Assembly (NCBI GenBank): GCA_900547565.1
Contig: URHI01000014.1
Span: forward strand, 1 to 23,842
Length of the DNA: 23,842 bases
Source: an uncultured Eubacteriales bacterium
Lineage (GTDB): Bacteria > Bacillota > Clostridia > Oscillospirales > CAG-272
Reading direction: 5' to 3'
The number at the start of each line of letters is the position of its first letter. Positions within the stretch are counted from its first letter, which is position 1. This document shows positions 1-7,571 of the stretch, one piece after another. Both the position numbers and the translations under genes were made by a program. Under the pieces are notes generated by a model. That model was not told the origin of the DNA and did no database searches. It saw only the letters and a list, made by a program, of their open reading frames with translations.

Positions 1-1
1 T

Positions 2-94
2 GAACGTCCTGGCGCTATGCTTGCCCCAGACGCAAGCGTCTGGGATTATGGAAAACGATACGAAAACAAATTGATAGAAAAATACTACGATTAG
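2..94 (+). CDS. C-terminal fragment of an unidentified gene (cut by window start)
   Basis: Reading from base 2 there is an open frame of 30 codons ending at a TAG at 92-94. Its translation is mixed and protein-like, with a Trp, several Tyr and a charged end (KLIEKYYD). It is too short to identify and I do not recognise a family. The third frame is also open to about base 75, so this choice rests only on the longer and more natural peptide. A 20-bp inverted repeat at 25-44 lies inside the frame. Confidence 0.35.
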   Translation, partial: ERPGAMLAPDASVWDYGKRYENKLIEKYYD

Positions 95-119
95 TAGAAT
101 GGAGTCTATGTTGCGGTTA

Positions 120-148
120 TTGATTTATAATTTAAAACACTGTACAAT
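120..148 (+). promoter_or_regulatory. Probable sigma-A promoter of the HTH gene
   Basis: TTGATT at 120-125 and TACAAT at 143-148 are separated by 17 bases, which fits a sigma-A promoter. Transcription would start near 155. The 8-bp palindrome GACGCGTC at 156-163 lies on the predicted start and could be an autoregulatory operator, but that is inference. A second pair, TTGATA 71-76 and TAGAAT 95-100 with 18 bases between, overlaps the upstream reading frame and is less convincing. Confidence 0.5.
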
Positions 149-193
149 ATATTCAGACGCGTCGAAACAACTTGAATTTGGAGGTTAAATACT

Positions 194-592
194 ATGGAAC
201 TGATGATCGGTGATAAACTGAAAAAACTGCGTCGTAACAGAGATTTGACCCAAGAAGAGGTGGCGGCTCATATTGGCATTTCCTATCAAGCCATCAGCAA
301 GTGGGAAAGAGGCGACGGATATCCGGACATCACGATGCTCCCCACACTTGCAAACTATTTTGGTGTGTCTGTTGACGAGTTGATTGGTATGGACGAAATA
401 TCTTCCGCAAACAGGCTTGCTGAAATCAATCAGAAATGGCAAGAAAACAGAGCAATGGGAAGTCACAAAGAAAACGTCGAACTCATGCGAAACGCATTGA
501 AAACCTACCCCAATGATGCGTTGTTGCTGATGCAATTGTCGTGTTCACTTGAACGACTTGACGGTACCGAAAAGGAGAAAAAGAGTATTTAA
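194..592 (+). CDS. XRE-family HTH regulator, N-terminal part of a frameshifted gene
   Basis: The first 65 or so residues are a typical Cro/C1-type helix-turn-helix (LTQEEVAAHIGISYQAISKWERG), so the protein should bind DNA as a dimeric regulator. After it comes the start of a helical TPR-like region (NALKTYPNDALLLMQLS). The start at 194 is favoured over the ATG at 203 because GGAGG at 180-184 sits 9 bases upstream. The frame ends abruptly at TAA 590-592 inside the helical domain, and the same protein continues in another frame from about base 586. Related regulators in clostridia run as one chain of about 260 residues. The run of A at 578-582 marks a likely one-base loss. The region is AT-richer than the rest of the window, which hints at acquired DNA. 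Confidence 0.8.
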   Translation: MELMIGDKLKKLRRNRDLTQEEVAAHIGISYQAISKWERGDGYPDITMLPTLANYFGVSVDELIGMDEISSANRLAEINQKWQENRAMGSHKENVELMRNALKTYPNDALLLMQLSCSLERLDGTEKEKKSI

Positions 593-603
593 AAGAATCT
601 ATT

Positions 604-978
604 ATGCTTCACGAGCAGATTCTAAAATACTGTGACGATTCGGAAATCAGAGGTGCCGCACTTTGTAATCTCTCCGATGCATATTACAGATACGGTGATT
701 ATGAGAAGGCGGTAGAATACGCTACCAAATTACCGAATCTTTATAAGACAAGAGAAACCGCGCTGGTTCGTATTTTAAAAGACGATGCACAAAAAAAGCA
801 AGTGGCGGAATCGGCAATAGAACCATTGATCTGGCTTTTGTCCTATCATTTGACTGCGCTTTCGGAAACTGAAAATGATAGCAGTTATAAAGAAAAAATA
901 ATTAAAATACTGGACGTACTTTTCGACGGAATTGAGAGCGACTTCATTGTTCGCATTCGTAACAAAGCATCCGAGTAA
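604..978 (+). CDS. C-terminal helical (TPR-like) part of the same frameshifted HTH regulator
   Basis: This frame carries the missing second half of the regulator: ILKYCDDSEIRGAALCNLSDAYYRYGDYEKAVEYATKLPNLY is a TPR-like helical hairpin of the type that follows the HTH domain in this family, and the C-terminus (IKILDVLFDGIESD) is also normal for it. The frame is open upstream of the ATG, with TAT TTA AAA GAA TCT ATT at 586-603 joining smoothly to the first part. No ribosome binding site precedes base 604, so independent translation is unlikely. The two parts are best read as one gene of about 785 bp inactivated by a -1 shift, or as a sequencing error in the A-run. Confidence 0.65.
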   Translation: MLHEQILKYCDDSEIRGAALCNLSDAYYRYGDYEKAVEYATKLPNLYKTRETALVRILKDDAQKKQVAESAIEPLIWLLSYHLTALSETENDSSYKEKIIKILDVLFDGIESDFIVRIRNKASE

Positions 979-984
979 CCATCC

Positions 985-1014
985 GCCCCGCCTTGAGCGG
1001 GGCTTCCTATTTGT
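985..1014 (+). terminator. Terminator after the HTH gene
   Basis: GCCCCGC (985-991) pairs with GCGGGGC (997-1003) around a CTTGA loop, followed by a T-rich stretch (TTCCTATTTGT). It starts 6 bases after the stop codon. Confidence 0.75.
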
Positions 1015-1050
1015 CTATGTGTATCAGATTTTAAAGTAAGTGAGCGTATG

Positions 1051-1075
1051 ACGGCAGTTCAAGCTGTCGTTTTTT
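1051..1075 (+). terminator. Second rightward terminator
   Basis: ACGGCAG (1051-1057) pairs with CTGTCGT (1064-1070), with one G-U pair, and is followed by an unbroken run of six T. It backs up the terminator 40 bases upstream and shields the convergent serpin gene. No equally clear terminator is visible for the serpin in the leftward direction. Confidence 0.7.
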
Positions 1076-1139
1076 CTGCTCATAAGCCCCCGCGGTTACA
1101 TATGGGCCGGAATACATATTGTGCATGACATGTCAATGC

Positions 1140-2393
1140 TCACTTTTGAATGTCCATCATAGTGCCGATGAAAAACGGAATATCATTTTTGCAATCAATA
1201 AGCATATACACAAACGGCCTGTCGAGATAAACCTGCTTGGGATCTATTACAGCCGCCATCTCATCTGTCATTTCAACCACGGTCGCAGCTCCTGCTTTTG
1301 TCCCTTTTTCTCCTACGGATATAAAGGTTTTGTGGAGCACGCGATTGATATATATATTTCCTGCGGAAGAAACCCCGAGCGCGTTAAAATCTGCCTTTTC
1401 TGCGCGGAAAGCATCCTGCATACCCATTGCCGATAGTATTTCAGACATTTCTACATTATACTCTGTCTCAAACTTGGGAATTGCTGTGTTGACGGTCGCA
1501 CGCTGCTTATTCGCCAGCAGGGCTCTCAATGATTCACCGTCAAGCGAAGCTATATATTCGGAAACGCTTACTCCCTCATTGGGGAGCATCGCCACAAAGG
1601 CGTATTCGCAGTCCTTGTAATACTTTATAAAACCAATCGCATTTTTATCCTCAAGATATTTCCCCTCGGAACCATACATAAATTCAGCGTTCTGCTTGGT
1701 TCCGTCTTCTTTGGTAAATTGTCCGTCTCTTACCTGATTCTTATAGTAGATCTCGCTCCACTCTGCTTCAAAGGCAAGCGCGTTCACAAGATACATCACT
1801 GCTTCATCCGGAATCTCGTCCAGGATATTCGGTATCATATCGTCCGTTCTTTCCTTCACCCAATCATTTATATCCTTGAGAGTAGAATTATTGAACGGAG
1901 CCATATAGATGTCTGCACCGTAATAGTCTGCATTTGTTTGCAGAAAGTCCTGATTGACCTCAAACCGCTCATGGTCGGTGAACCATATCGAATTTGCAAG
2001 GCTCAGCTTATACTTTTCGCCCTGCGTAAGCGAGTTCATATAGCTGTACAAATATAAATTCAATTCCTCGGTTGTCATTCCGAGTACCTTTTCCATCTGC
2101 TCCAGTGTTTCACCCTTTGCTCCGTTTGCAGTCATAGCTAAAGCACACAGGACAGACAATGGCGATATCAGAGTATTTTCGCCGGTTTTGTTACTTGCCC
2201 GTAAAAGCCTGACTGCAAAATTAGCAACTGCCGCATTACCCTGGCTTATATCACCTGTGGCGGTTATCTCATTCGGTGTGATCCCCTCCATCAGATCAGC
2301 CGCCTGCACCGAGGTACAGCCATAAATATTTGCTGATATTACGCATATAATCAGCAAACTGACTAATGCAAAAAACTTTTTGTTACGTTTCAT
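1140..2393 (-). CDS. Serpin (serine protease inhibitor), lipoprotein
   Basis: A complete serpin of 417 residues. Residues 1-25 are a lipoprotein signal (basic start, hydrophobic core, then IYG before Cys26), so it should be anchored on the outer face of the membrane. Serpin landmarks are in order: the NALAFEAEW strand, the reactive-loop hinge EKGTKAGAATVVEM (about 362-375) with small residues that allow loop insertion, and the C-terminal DRPFVYMLI followed by FFIGTMMD. The intact hinge argues for an active inhibitor. The loop is about 5 residues longer than in antitrypsin, so P1 is uncertain (between Glu371 and Ile376 by length), but no Arg or Lys lies there, which argues against trypsin-like targets. 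AGGAGG lies 6 bases before the ATG. The gene is monocistronic. Confidence 0.95.
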   Translation of the reverse strand: MKRNKKFFALVSLLIICVISANIYGCTSVQAADLMEGITPNEITATGDISQGNAAVANFAVRLLRASNKTGENTLISPLSVLCALAMTANGAKGETLEQMEKVLGMTTEELNLYLYSYMNSLTQGEKYKLSLANSIWFTDHERFEVNQDFLQTNADYYGADIYMAPFNNSTLKDINDWVKERTDDMIPNILDEIPDEAVMYLVNALAFEAEWSEIYYKNQVRDGQFTKEDGTKQNAEFMYGSEGKYLEDKNAIGFIKYYKDCEYAFVAMLPNEGVSVSEYIASLDGESLRALLANKQRATVNTAIPKFETEYNVEMSEILSAMGMQDAFRAEKADFNALGVSSAGNIYINRVLHKTFISVGEKGTKAGAATVVEMTDEMAAVIDPKQVYLDRPFVYMLIDCKNDIPFFIGTMMDIQK

Positions 2394-2436
2394 CTTATCC
2401 TCCTTTTTGAACAGGTTACATATTTATTTCAGAACA

Positions 2437-2464
2437 TATATATATCTATGCTTCAATATTCCAA
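2437..2464 (-). promoter_or_regulatory. Possible promoter of the serpin gene
   Basis: On the minus strand TTGGAA (2464-2459) is followed after 16 bases by TATATA (2442-2437). The palindrome TCACGTGA at 2472-2479 lies just upstream of the -35 box and could bind a regulator. The AT-rich repeat makes the exact -10 ambiguous. The remaining gene-free bases up to 2640 show no reading frame or clear structure. Confidence 0.35.
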
Positions 2465-2640
2465 ACCCGACTCACGTGATGTAAGTACCTGTTGTTCTCT
2501 CCTCTGAATGAAGTAATCTGCGGCATCAGAAATATGATATAACAATTTGCTACTGCCCGGCACCGCACAATATTAATACCGTCTCAATTATATAAACGAT
2601 ATTTTCCAGAAAAAGTTTCAGGTTATTTGAAAATATGTAA

Positions 2641-2676
2641 AGCAATCCGGCTACGCAAAAGCGTAGCCGGATTGCT
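2641..2676 (-). terminator. Terminator of the eight-gene leftward operon
   Basis: A perfect 16-bp stem (2641-2656 with 2661-2676) closes a 4-base loop that reads TTTT on the minus strand. It begins 5 bases past the stop codon of the SGNH hydrolase and is followed leftward by TTTACATATTTTC. The stem is unusually long and perfect. Confidence 0.75.
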
Positions 2677-2681
2677 CAATG

Positions 2682-3332
2682 TCACAGTGCCGCCAACAAT
2701 GCCTCGTATTTGGGCATCAGCCAGGCATACGCCTCACTTGAGAAATGATGGTTGGGCGCATCGCCGCGCACAACTCCTTCATCGATCCATGCAAGCTGTG
2801 CCGGGTTCTGAAAGCTGATTCCGCTGTTGTAATAATTGTTGAAGCAAGGCAGTGCATATCGACGGCAGACACGCTCCATCGCCTCCACATAATCAATGTC
2901 GGAAAACCCCAGCTTATTTTTGGATGGCCAACGGTTATAGTTGGTCATAAAAAGTATTTTTGCTTTGGGATATTTGGCCGTAAGACCGGAAATCAGCACA
3001 TTGAGAGCGCCGCAGAACGTGGTCGGATCATCACTGTCATCAGAGCCTATCGGGACGTGAAGCCGCTTGTCATTTGCGCCTCCCATGACCACAACATAAT
3101 CCGCTCCGTCCGCCATCTCTGCGTAACGGACACACATAGGCGGCCGCTTCTGCTCCTCGACCGACTGAAGTGCCAGCGTATTACCGTTCTGACCGTAGTT
3201 GTACAGCGTCATGTGGTGCCGCTCAGCCAGCATCTCAAGCCACGTGCCACGCTGGCAGTCCTTGTTGCCGTGAAACAGCGAATCGCCAAGCGCTACAATC
3301 GTTTTGCCTTCAAGATTATCCGTATTTGCCAT
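2682..3332 (-). CDS. SGNH/GDSL-family hydrolase
   Basis: A 216-residue SGNH hydrolase, probably an esterase that removes acyl groups from a sugar or lipid; the substrate cannot be read from the sequence. Block I is ALGDSLFHG with the nucleophile Ser18, Gly of block II is in NYGQNGNT (about 46-52), block III is GGAND with Asn87, and block V has Asp191 with His195/196 (DAPNHHFS, one residue wider than the usual DxxH). There is no signal peptide, so it should act in the cytoplasm. A GTGAGG ribosome site precedes the ATG. It is the last gene of the leftward operon, 24 bases after radC. Confidence 0.88.
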   Translation of the reverse strand: MANTDNLEGKTIVALGDSLFHGNKDCQRGTWLEMLAERHHMTLYNYGQNGNTLALQSVEEQKRPPMCVRYAEMADGADYVVVMGGANDKRLHVPIGSDDSDDPTTFCGALNVLISGLTAKYPKAKILFMTNYNRWPSKNKLGFSDIDYVEAMERVCRRYALPCFNNYYNSGISFQNPAQLAWIDEGVVRGDAPNHHFSSEAYAWLMPKYEALLAAL

Positions 3333-3356
3333 TTTCGTATCCTCACTTTGATCAAT

Positions 3357-4160
3357 TTATATTTTGTCCAGCCCGTCCTTGCGCGACTGAGGCAGGTCGG
3401 TCGTTATCGGCTCATCGTCATAAAAATTCTCAAGTATGCCGGCTCCGAACCGACACCCCATTCCTCCGGGATCCGACTTCACTGTGGCCATGTTGCGCTG
3501 ACGCATTATAGTAGCGTAGCTGCGCCCTGCAATGATAATATGCTCCAGCATCTGTATGCCGACCAGCTCAAATGCCGCACGCAGCATTTCGGTAGTTTCA
3601 ATGTCATCGCCTGACGGCACTGCAAGCCCGTGCGGGTGGTTGTGCGCCACCACTACTGCCGAAGCATGCCGGAACAGCGCCCGCTCAACCATAACGCGCG
3701 GCACCATAGCGGCGGCGTTGACGCTTCCATCACAGATGTATGCACAGTCAATCAGCCTCATGGCGTTGTCGAACATCATAAGATATACCTGCTCATGCGT
3801 CGAGCCGACATAAAGATTGGCAAGGTAGGCACTGATCTTTGTAATTGAGTCGTACACCTTGCGCGGACTCTCGCCCGACCTTGCGATGCTTCGCCGTATG
3901 CCGCTTATCAGCCGTATCAGATCAGCCGTGTTCGGACCTACGCCGTCAACCAGCATAAGCTCGTCGGCCGATGCCGAAAACACAGCTTCAAGCGACCCGA
4001 ACCGTTCTATGAGCCGGTGCGCGATCTCGTTTGTATCACGCCGAGGTATGGAGTAAAACAGCAGCGCCTCAAGCAACTGATGGTCGTCAAATCCGGCACA
4101 TCCCTCTGCTCTCAGCCGTCTGCGAAGTCGCTGACGATGCCCATCATGTATATCACTCAT
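3357..4160 (-). CDS. radC: RadC family JAB/JAMM-domain protein
   Basis: The frame is open to 4196, but I take the ATG at 4158-4160 because it overlaps the pepT stop as ATGA, the usual coupled arrangement, and because the protein then begins MSDIHDGHRQRLRRRL as relatives do. From this start it has 267 residues. A helix-hairpin-helix motif (LMLVDGVGPNTADLIRLI) is near 68-85, and the JAMM metal site HNHPHGLAVPSGDD (His173, His175, Ser183, Asp186) follows with Glu159 upstream as the likely general base. RadC was named for DNA repair, but its biochemical role is unsettled; the family is metallopeptidase-like by fold. Lying between peptidase T and an esterase gene says little about function. Confidence 0.92.
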   Translation of the reverse strand: MSDIHDGHRQRLRRRLRAEGCAGFDDHQLLEALLFYSIPRRDTNEIAHRLIERFGSLEAVFSASADELMLVDGVGPNTADLIRLISGIRRSIARSGESPRKVYDSITKISAYLANLYVGSTHEQVYLMMFDNAMRLIDCAYICDGSVNAAAMVPRVMVERALFRHASAVVVAHNHPHGLAVPSGDDIETTEMLRAAFELVGIQMLEHIIIAGRSYATIMRQRNMATVKSDPGGMGCRFGAGILENFYDDEPITTDLPQSRKDGLDKI

Positions 4161-5383
4161 AGCTTTGTGCCCGCGTAGCGTCGGACTATACCGCACAGTA
4201 TTGCGGTCTGAATATCCATTGCTTCTGCGGTAATATGCTCATACGGCCCGTGAAATGCGTAGCCGCCTGTTCCGAGATTGGGGCACGGTAGGCCCATATA
4301 TGACAGCCTTGCGCCGTCAGTTCCGCCGCGTATCGGGCGGATGATCGGCTCAATTCCCTGCTCACGCGTAGCCTCAAGTGCATTTTCCACCACATGATAG
4401 CACGGCAGTATCTGTTCCCGCATATTGCGGTACTGCTCGCGTATCGTCAGCTCGACCGTCCCGGCACCGTAGCGTCGGTTCATATCGTCGGCAATACGAC
4501 GCAGCGTCGCCTCGCGTTCGGCAAACAGCTCGGCGCTGTGGTCACGTACAATATAGTGCAGTGTTGCCCGTTCAACGTTGCCTTGCATAGCGTGCAGATG
4601 ATAAAATCCTTGGTAATTTTCGGTGTCGCGCGGAGTCTGACCGGTCGGCAGCATGGAATTGATCTCCATGGCGAGCAGCTGGGCATTGACCATAGTATCC
4701 TTAGCGCTTCCCGGGTGAATATTGAAGCCGTTCACAGTGAAGGTAGCGGCACTGGCGTTGAAGTTTTCAAACACGACCTCTCCCTCCTCACCGCCGTCGA
4801 CAGTATATGCATACTGCGCATCAAACCCGGAAATATCAAAGTGATCAGCTCCCGCGCCGACCTCCTCATCGGGCGTAAAGCAAACCGAGATCTGTCCGTG
4901 CGGCTCATCCGAGCTTATGAAATGCTCCAGCATGGTCATTATCTCAGCCACACCTGCCTTGTCGTCGGCGCCGAGCAGACTTGTGCCGTCGGTTACAATG
5001 AGCGTTCTTCCGCGCAGTCGCGGCAGGTGGGGAAATTTATCCGTATCGAGCACTCTTCCGCTGTTGCCGAGCACCACGTTTCCGCCGTCGTAATCGTGAA
5101 TTATCCGGGGATGAACACCTGCGCCGTTGAAGTCGGGCGAGGTGTCAACATGCGCGATAAAACCGATCTTCACTGCTCTCTCGCACCCCTCCGTCGCCGG
5201 CAGCTTTGCGTAAACATAACACCGCTCGTCCAACCGCACATCCGCAAGCCCCATACCGGTCATCTCGTCGGCCAGCAGGCGCGCCAGATCAAACTGGCAG
5301 GCAGATGTCGGTGTGGAGGTGCTGTGCTCGTCAGACGGTGTCGGAATTGCAACATATTTCAACAGCCTCTCATATGCTCTCAT
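4157..5383 (-). CDS. pepT: Peptidase T (tripeptide aminopeptidase)
   Basis: A 408-residue M20B metallopeptidase that removes the N-terminal residue of tripeptides in the cytoplasm, the last step of peptide use. The two-zinc site is complete: His78 (AHVDTSP), Asp140 (LGADDKAG), catalytic Glu173 and ligand Glu174 (TPDEEVGAG), Asp196 (TVDGGE) and His378 (YAFHGPYEH). These positions nearly match the characterised enterobacterial enzyme, so there are no large gaps. The dimerisation (lid) domain lies between about 210 and 320. AAAGGA precedes the ATG, which starts 2 bases after the upstream HAD gene's stop. It overlaps radC by 4 bases. Confidence 0.96.
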   Translation of the reverse strand: MRAYERLLKYVAIPTPSDEHSTSTPTSACQFDLARLLADEMTGMGLADVRLDERCYVYAKLPATEGCERAVKIGFIAHVDTSPDFNGAGVHPRIIHDYDGGNVVLGNSGRVLDTDKFPHLPRLRGRTLIVTDGTSLLGADDKAGVAEIMTMLEHFISSDEPHGQISVCFTPDEEVGAGADHFDISGFDAQYAYTVDGGEEGEVVFENFNASAATFTVNGFNIHPGSAKDTMVNAQLLAMEINSMLPTGQTPRDTENYQGFYHLHAMQGNVERATLHYIVRDHSAELFAEREATLRRIADDMNRRYGAGTVELTIREQYRNMREQILPCYHVVENALEATREQGIEPIIRPIRGGTDGARLSYMGLPCPNLGTGGYAFHGPYEHITAEAMDIQTAILCGIVRRYAGTKL

Positions 5384-5385
5384 GA

Positions 5386-6231
5386 TTATTGTCCTTTCAA
5401 GCCGAGAATTTCACGTTCGATAACGTCTGCCACACCGCAACCGGCGCAGTCAAAGCGTGTGATGTTGCGTGCTCCGGAATTCAGCTCGGCGTCACTGTTC
5501 TTCATTGCATAGCCGTGACCTGCGTTGCGTATCATTTCAAAATCGTTCCACATGTCTCCAAAGGCATAACAATCCTCATTGGGAATACCGTAGTAACCGG
5601 CAATGAGCTGAAGCGCGTGCCATTTGCTGGCCGAGGCCGGGGAGATACTCATGCGTATGCCGACCGACGACTCGGAATTCTTGGGTACAAAGTCCCATGT
5701 GGTAAAGGCCACGTTGCTGAAGGATGACACCAGACGGCTGATGCGGTCTGCCGTCTCACGGTCGGGCGGCGTAAGGATAATGCGCGAAGCATCGGTATCG
5801 GGCAGACTTGCGGCGTCCATTTTTATCAGCGGCTCGGCTGTGGCAATGTGCTCCTTATAGTAACCGTTATGGCGTCCGTCGGTGTACCAAAGAGTGTCCT
5901 TGCGCTCAACATAAAACGGCTCGCAGTGACATTCGGCACACAGCTCCAGTATCTGGTGCACATACTCTGCCGGAATAAAGCACTCATATACCGGGAAGTC
6001 ATCAGCCGAAGGATGATATACATGCGCGCCGTTGAGTGTACTGATCGCAGTGTCAAGCCCCATGCGGTCATACACCCAGCGGAACATGCGAAACGGCCGT
6101 GCCGACGAGCAAATGGCGATATGCCCTGCCTCAGTCGCGGCACGCACGGCATTGACAGTCCTGTCATCAAGCAGCTTTACCTTGGGCAGCACCGTGCCGT
6201 CCAGATCAAAAATTATTAGTTTTCTGTCCAT
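5386..6231 (-). CDS. Cof-type HAD-IIB family phosphatase
   Basis: A 281-residue HAD hydrolase of the Cof/IIB type, which dephosphorylates small phosphorylated metabolites such as sugar phosphates. Motif I is IIFDLDGT with nucleophile Asp9 and acid/base Asp11. A C2-type cap lies between about residues 85 and 185. The Lys of motif III is probably in SISPASASKWHAL, and motif IV is AFGDMWNDFEMI with the metal-binding Asp pair. The ribosome site (AAAGG) is 13 bases from the ATG, longer than ideal, so translation may be modest. It sits 38 bases after the phosphodiesterase gene, the widest gap in the operon, and 2 bases before pepT. The substrate is unknown. Confidence 0.92.
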   Translation of the reverse strand: MDRKLIIFDLDGTVLPKVKLLDDRTVNAVRAATEAGHIAICSSARPFRMFRWVYDRMGLDTAISTLNGAHVYHPSADDFPVYECFIPAEYVHQILELCAECHCEPFYVERKDTLWYTDGRHNGYYKEHIATAEPLIKMDAASLPDTDASRIILTPPDRETADRISRLVSSFSNVAFTTWDFVPKNSESSVGIRMSISPASASKWHALQLIAGYYGIPNEDCYAFGDMWNDFEMIRNAGHGYAMKNSDAELNSGARNITRFDCAGCGVADVIEREILGLKGQ

Positions 6232-6269
6232 TATTATATGTAAACCTTTCGTTATCTCGTTCTGTAATT

Positions 6270-7010
6270 TCAGCGCGTCCAGTTGACTCTGTTGGACGGC
6301 ACATAGTCACACCCCATAAGAATGGCACGCCTCATTGCCTCGGGCGTGTCAGCCGCGCGAAAGCATATTCGCAATCCTGCGCTGTGCACACGCTCAATCA
6401 GTCCGTCAGGCACGTCATCAAGCTCGGAGATCTTGAAAGACATTCCGGCATATCCGGCCTCAGCAAGCCTCGGAATATTGTCCTCACTGCTGAATATATG
6501 GTGTATGAACACGCGGTCGGACAGTACACGGACATCTGCCAGCGGCTCATATTTTATGCTGGAATATACACAGTGATCCTCAAGTCCGAACTGCCGGATA
6601 TAAAACAGCGTCTGCTCTGCCAGCGGGGCCTTAAGCTCAAGAAACGCAACCGCGCCGTATCTGCGGCAGATTGTCAGATATTCGGAAAACGTGGGGATGT
6701 GCAGCTCCTCGGGCGTATGCGCCTCTACATTGACGCCGGCCGTTATATGCAGGCGGCGCAGCTCGGCATACGTCATATCTGCAATCGCACCCTCCCCGTC
6801 AGTCAGGCCGTCCACTTTTTTGTTGTGAAAGCACACCAGCTGTCCGTCTGCGGTGCTGTGCACATCGGTTTCGATCGCCCATACGCCCCGTCTCGCCGCC
6901 GTATCAAACGCGGGGATGGAATTTTCCGGCTCAACAGAGCTGGCTCCGCGATGCGCGATAATTTTCGGTGAGACCAAAGAATTCTGCTTATAAAACAAAC
7001 ATCTTTGCAT
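6270..7010 (-). CDS. Glycerophosphodiester phosphodiesterase family protein
   Basis: A 246-residue GDPD-family TIM barrel. The family cleaves glycerophosphodiesters, made when phospholipids are deacylated, into glycerol 3-phosphate and an alcohol. Visible site residues are His20 (AHRGAS), PENS at 28-31, Glu47 and Asp49 (IETDVHSTADG), His62 and Glu125 (FLELK). The usual HD dipeptide is HN here (FHNKK), and the C-terminal PTNRP-type loop reads PSNRV. The key acids and both histidines are kept, so activity is still expected. There is no signal peptide, so it is cytoplasmic. GAGGG precedes the ATG, 6 bases after the membrane protein gene. Confidence 0.92.
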   Translation of the reverse strand: MQRCLFYKQNSLVSPKIIAHRGASSVEPENSIPAFDTAARRGVWAIETDVHSTADGQLVCFHNKKVDGLTDGEGAIADMTYAELRRLHITAGVNVEAHTPEELHIPTFSEYLTICRRYGAVAFLELKAPLAEQTLFYIRQFGLEDHCVYSSIKYEPLADVRVLSDRVFIHHIFSSEDNIPRLAEAGYAGMSFKISELDDVPDGLIERVHSAGLRICFRAADTPEAMRRAILMGCDYVPSNRVNWTR

Positions 7011-7016
7011 AATTTA

Positions 7017-7562
7017 TCACCCTCTGAGATCACGATTGTCAAATCCGAACCGCTTGCGCAGCCGGAGCAGATACAGCGTGATTATTTTTGTCAGCGCGAT
7101 GTCAAAAAGGACAAACGCGCCGTTGGCCAACAGGTACAGCACCAACGACCAGTCCACAACATCATCCGGAAGCTGCAAAATATATTTTGACACAACTATG
7201 ATCAGCGTCATGGCCGCATTCATAATAACCAGCTTGAGCAGCCAGACCAACGGCCGTAGCCTGATGCGTTCCAGCTTTTGCTTGACTATGGGGTACCAGC
7301 CGCAGAACAGCAAATACATAACACCGGGCAGCTTATTCGGTAGCAGCAGCACGGCCAGAAGGCCGGTCGCGGCCCATGTCAGCCACGACCACCACCCACC
7401 TATTTCGATCACAATGAGCACCGTCACAATGCCTGCAAAGGCCGCCGCTGACAGATCCAGCACGTCAATAAGCGCTCCCAGCGTCAAAATAACCACACCG
7501 AGCGAGGTGCAGACGGCGCACAGCGTCAGCCGTGCGGTCTGCTTGCTGATCTTGTTTCTCAT
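7017..7562 (-). CDS. Small multi-spanning membrane protein of unknown function
   Basis: A 181-residue hydrophobic protein with five or six predicted membrane segments (about 11-33, 38-56, 57-75, 105-128 and 139-165, with a weaker one near 78-92). A basic cytoplasmic stretch (KQKLERIRLR, 94-103) lies in the middle, and a basic tail (LRKRFGFDNRD) ends the protein. A GWYP motif before the basic loop is notable. The overall pattern resembles a family of uncharacterised clostridial membrane proteins, and the size and segment number recall ECF-type substrate-binding components, but I cannot place it there with confidence. It lies 9 bases after the J-domain gene and 6 before the phosphodiesterase gene, so it is co-transcribed with both. 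Confidence 0.85.
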   Translation of the reverse strand: MRNKISKQTARLTLCAVCTSLGVVILTLGALIDVLDLSAAAFAGIVTVLIVIEIGGWWSWLTWAATGLLAVLLLPNKLPGVMYLLFCGWYPIVKQKLERIRLRPLVWLLKLVIMNAAMTLIIVVSKYILQLPDDVVDWSLVLYLLANGAFVLFDIALTKIITLYLLRLRKRFGFDNRDLRG

Positions 7563-7571
7563 GCCGCGGCC

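Noticed and set aside
25..44. Inverted repeat CCCAGACGC-AA-GCGTCTGGG as a terminator
   Set aside because: No T-run follows on either strand, and it lies within an open frame that looks coding.
577..586. Programmed -1 ribosomal frameshift joining the two HTH parts
   Set aside because: The base before AAAAAG is G, so the classic heptamer is incomplete, and I see no strong stem-loop or upstream stimulatory site. Mutation or read error is simpler.
1126..1135. Palindrome TGACATGTCA after the serpin stop codon as a terminator
   Set aside because: Ten bases with no loop and no T-run cannot form a working terminator; probably chance.
2745..3614. 289-residue plus-strand open frame opposite the SGNH hydrolase and radC
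   Set aside because: It spans two well-supported minus-strand genes and their junction, with no ribosome site or domain.
4394..5512. 372-residue plus-strand open frame opposite pepT
   Set aside because: The minus strand holds peptidase T with every zinc ligand; this frame crosses into the next gene and shows no family features.
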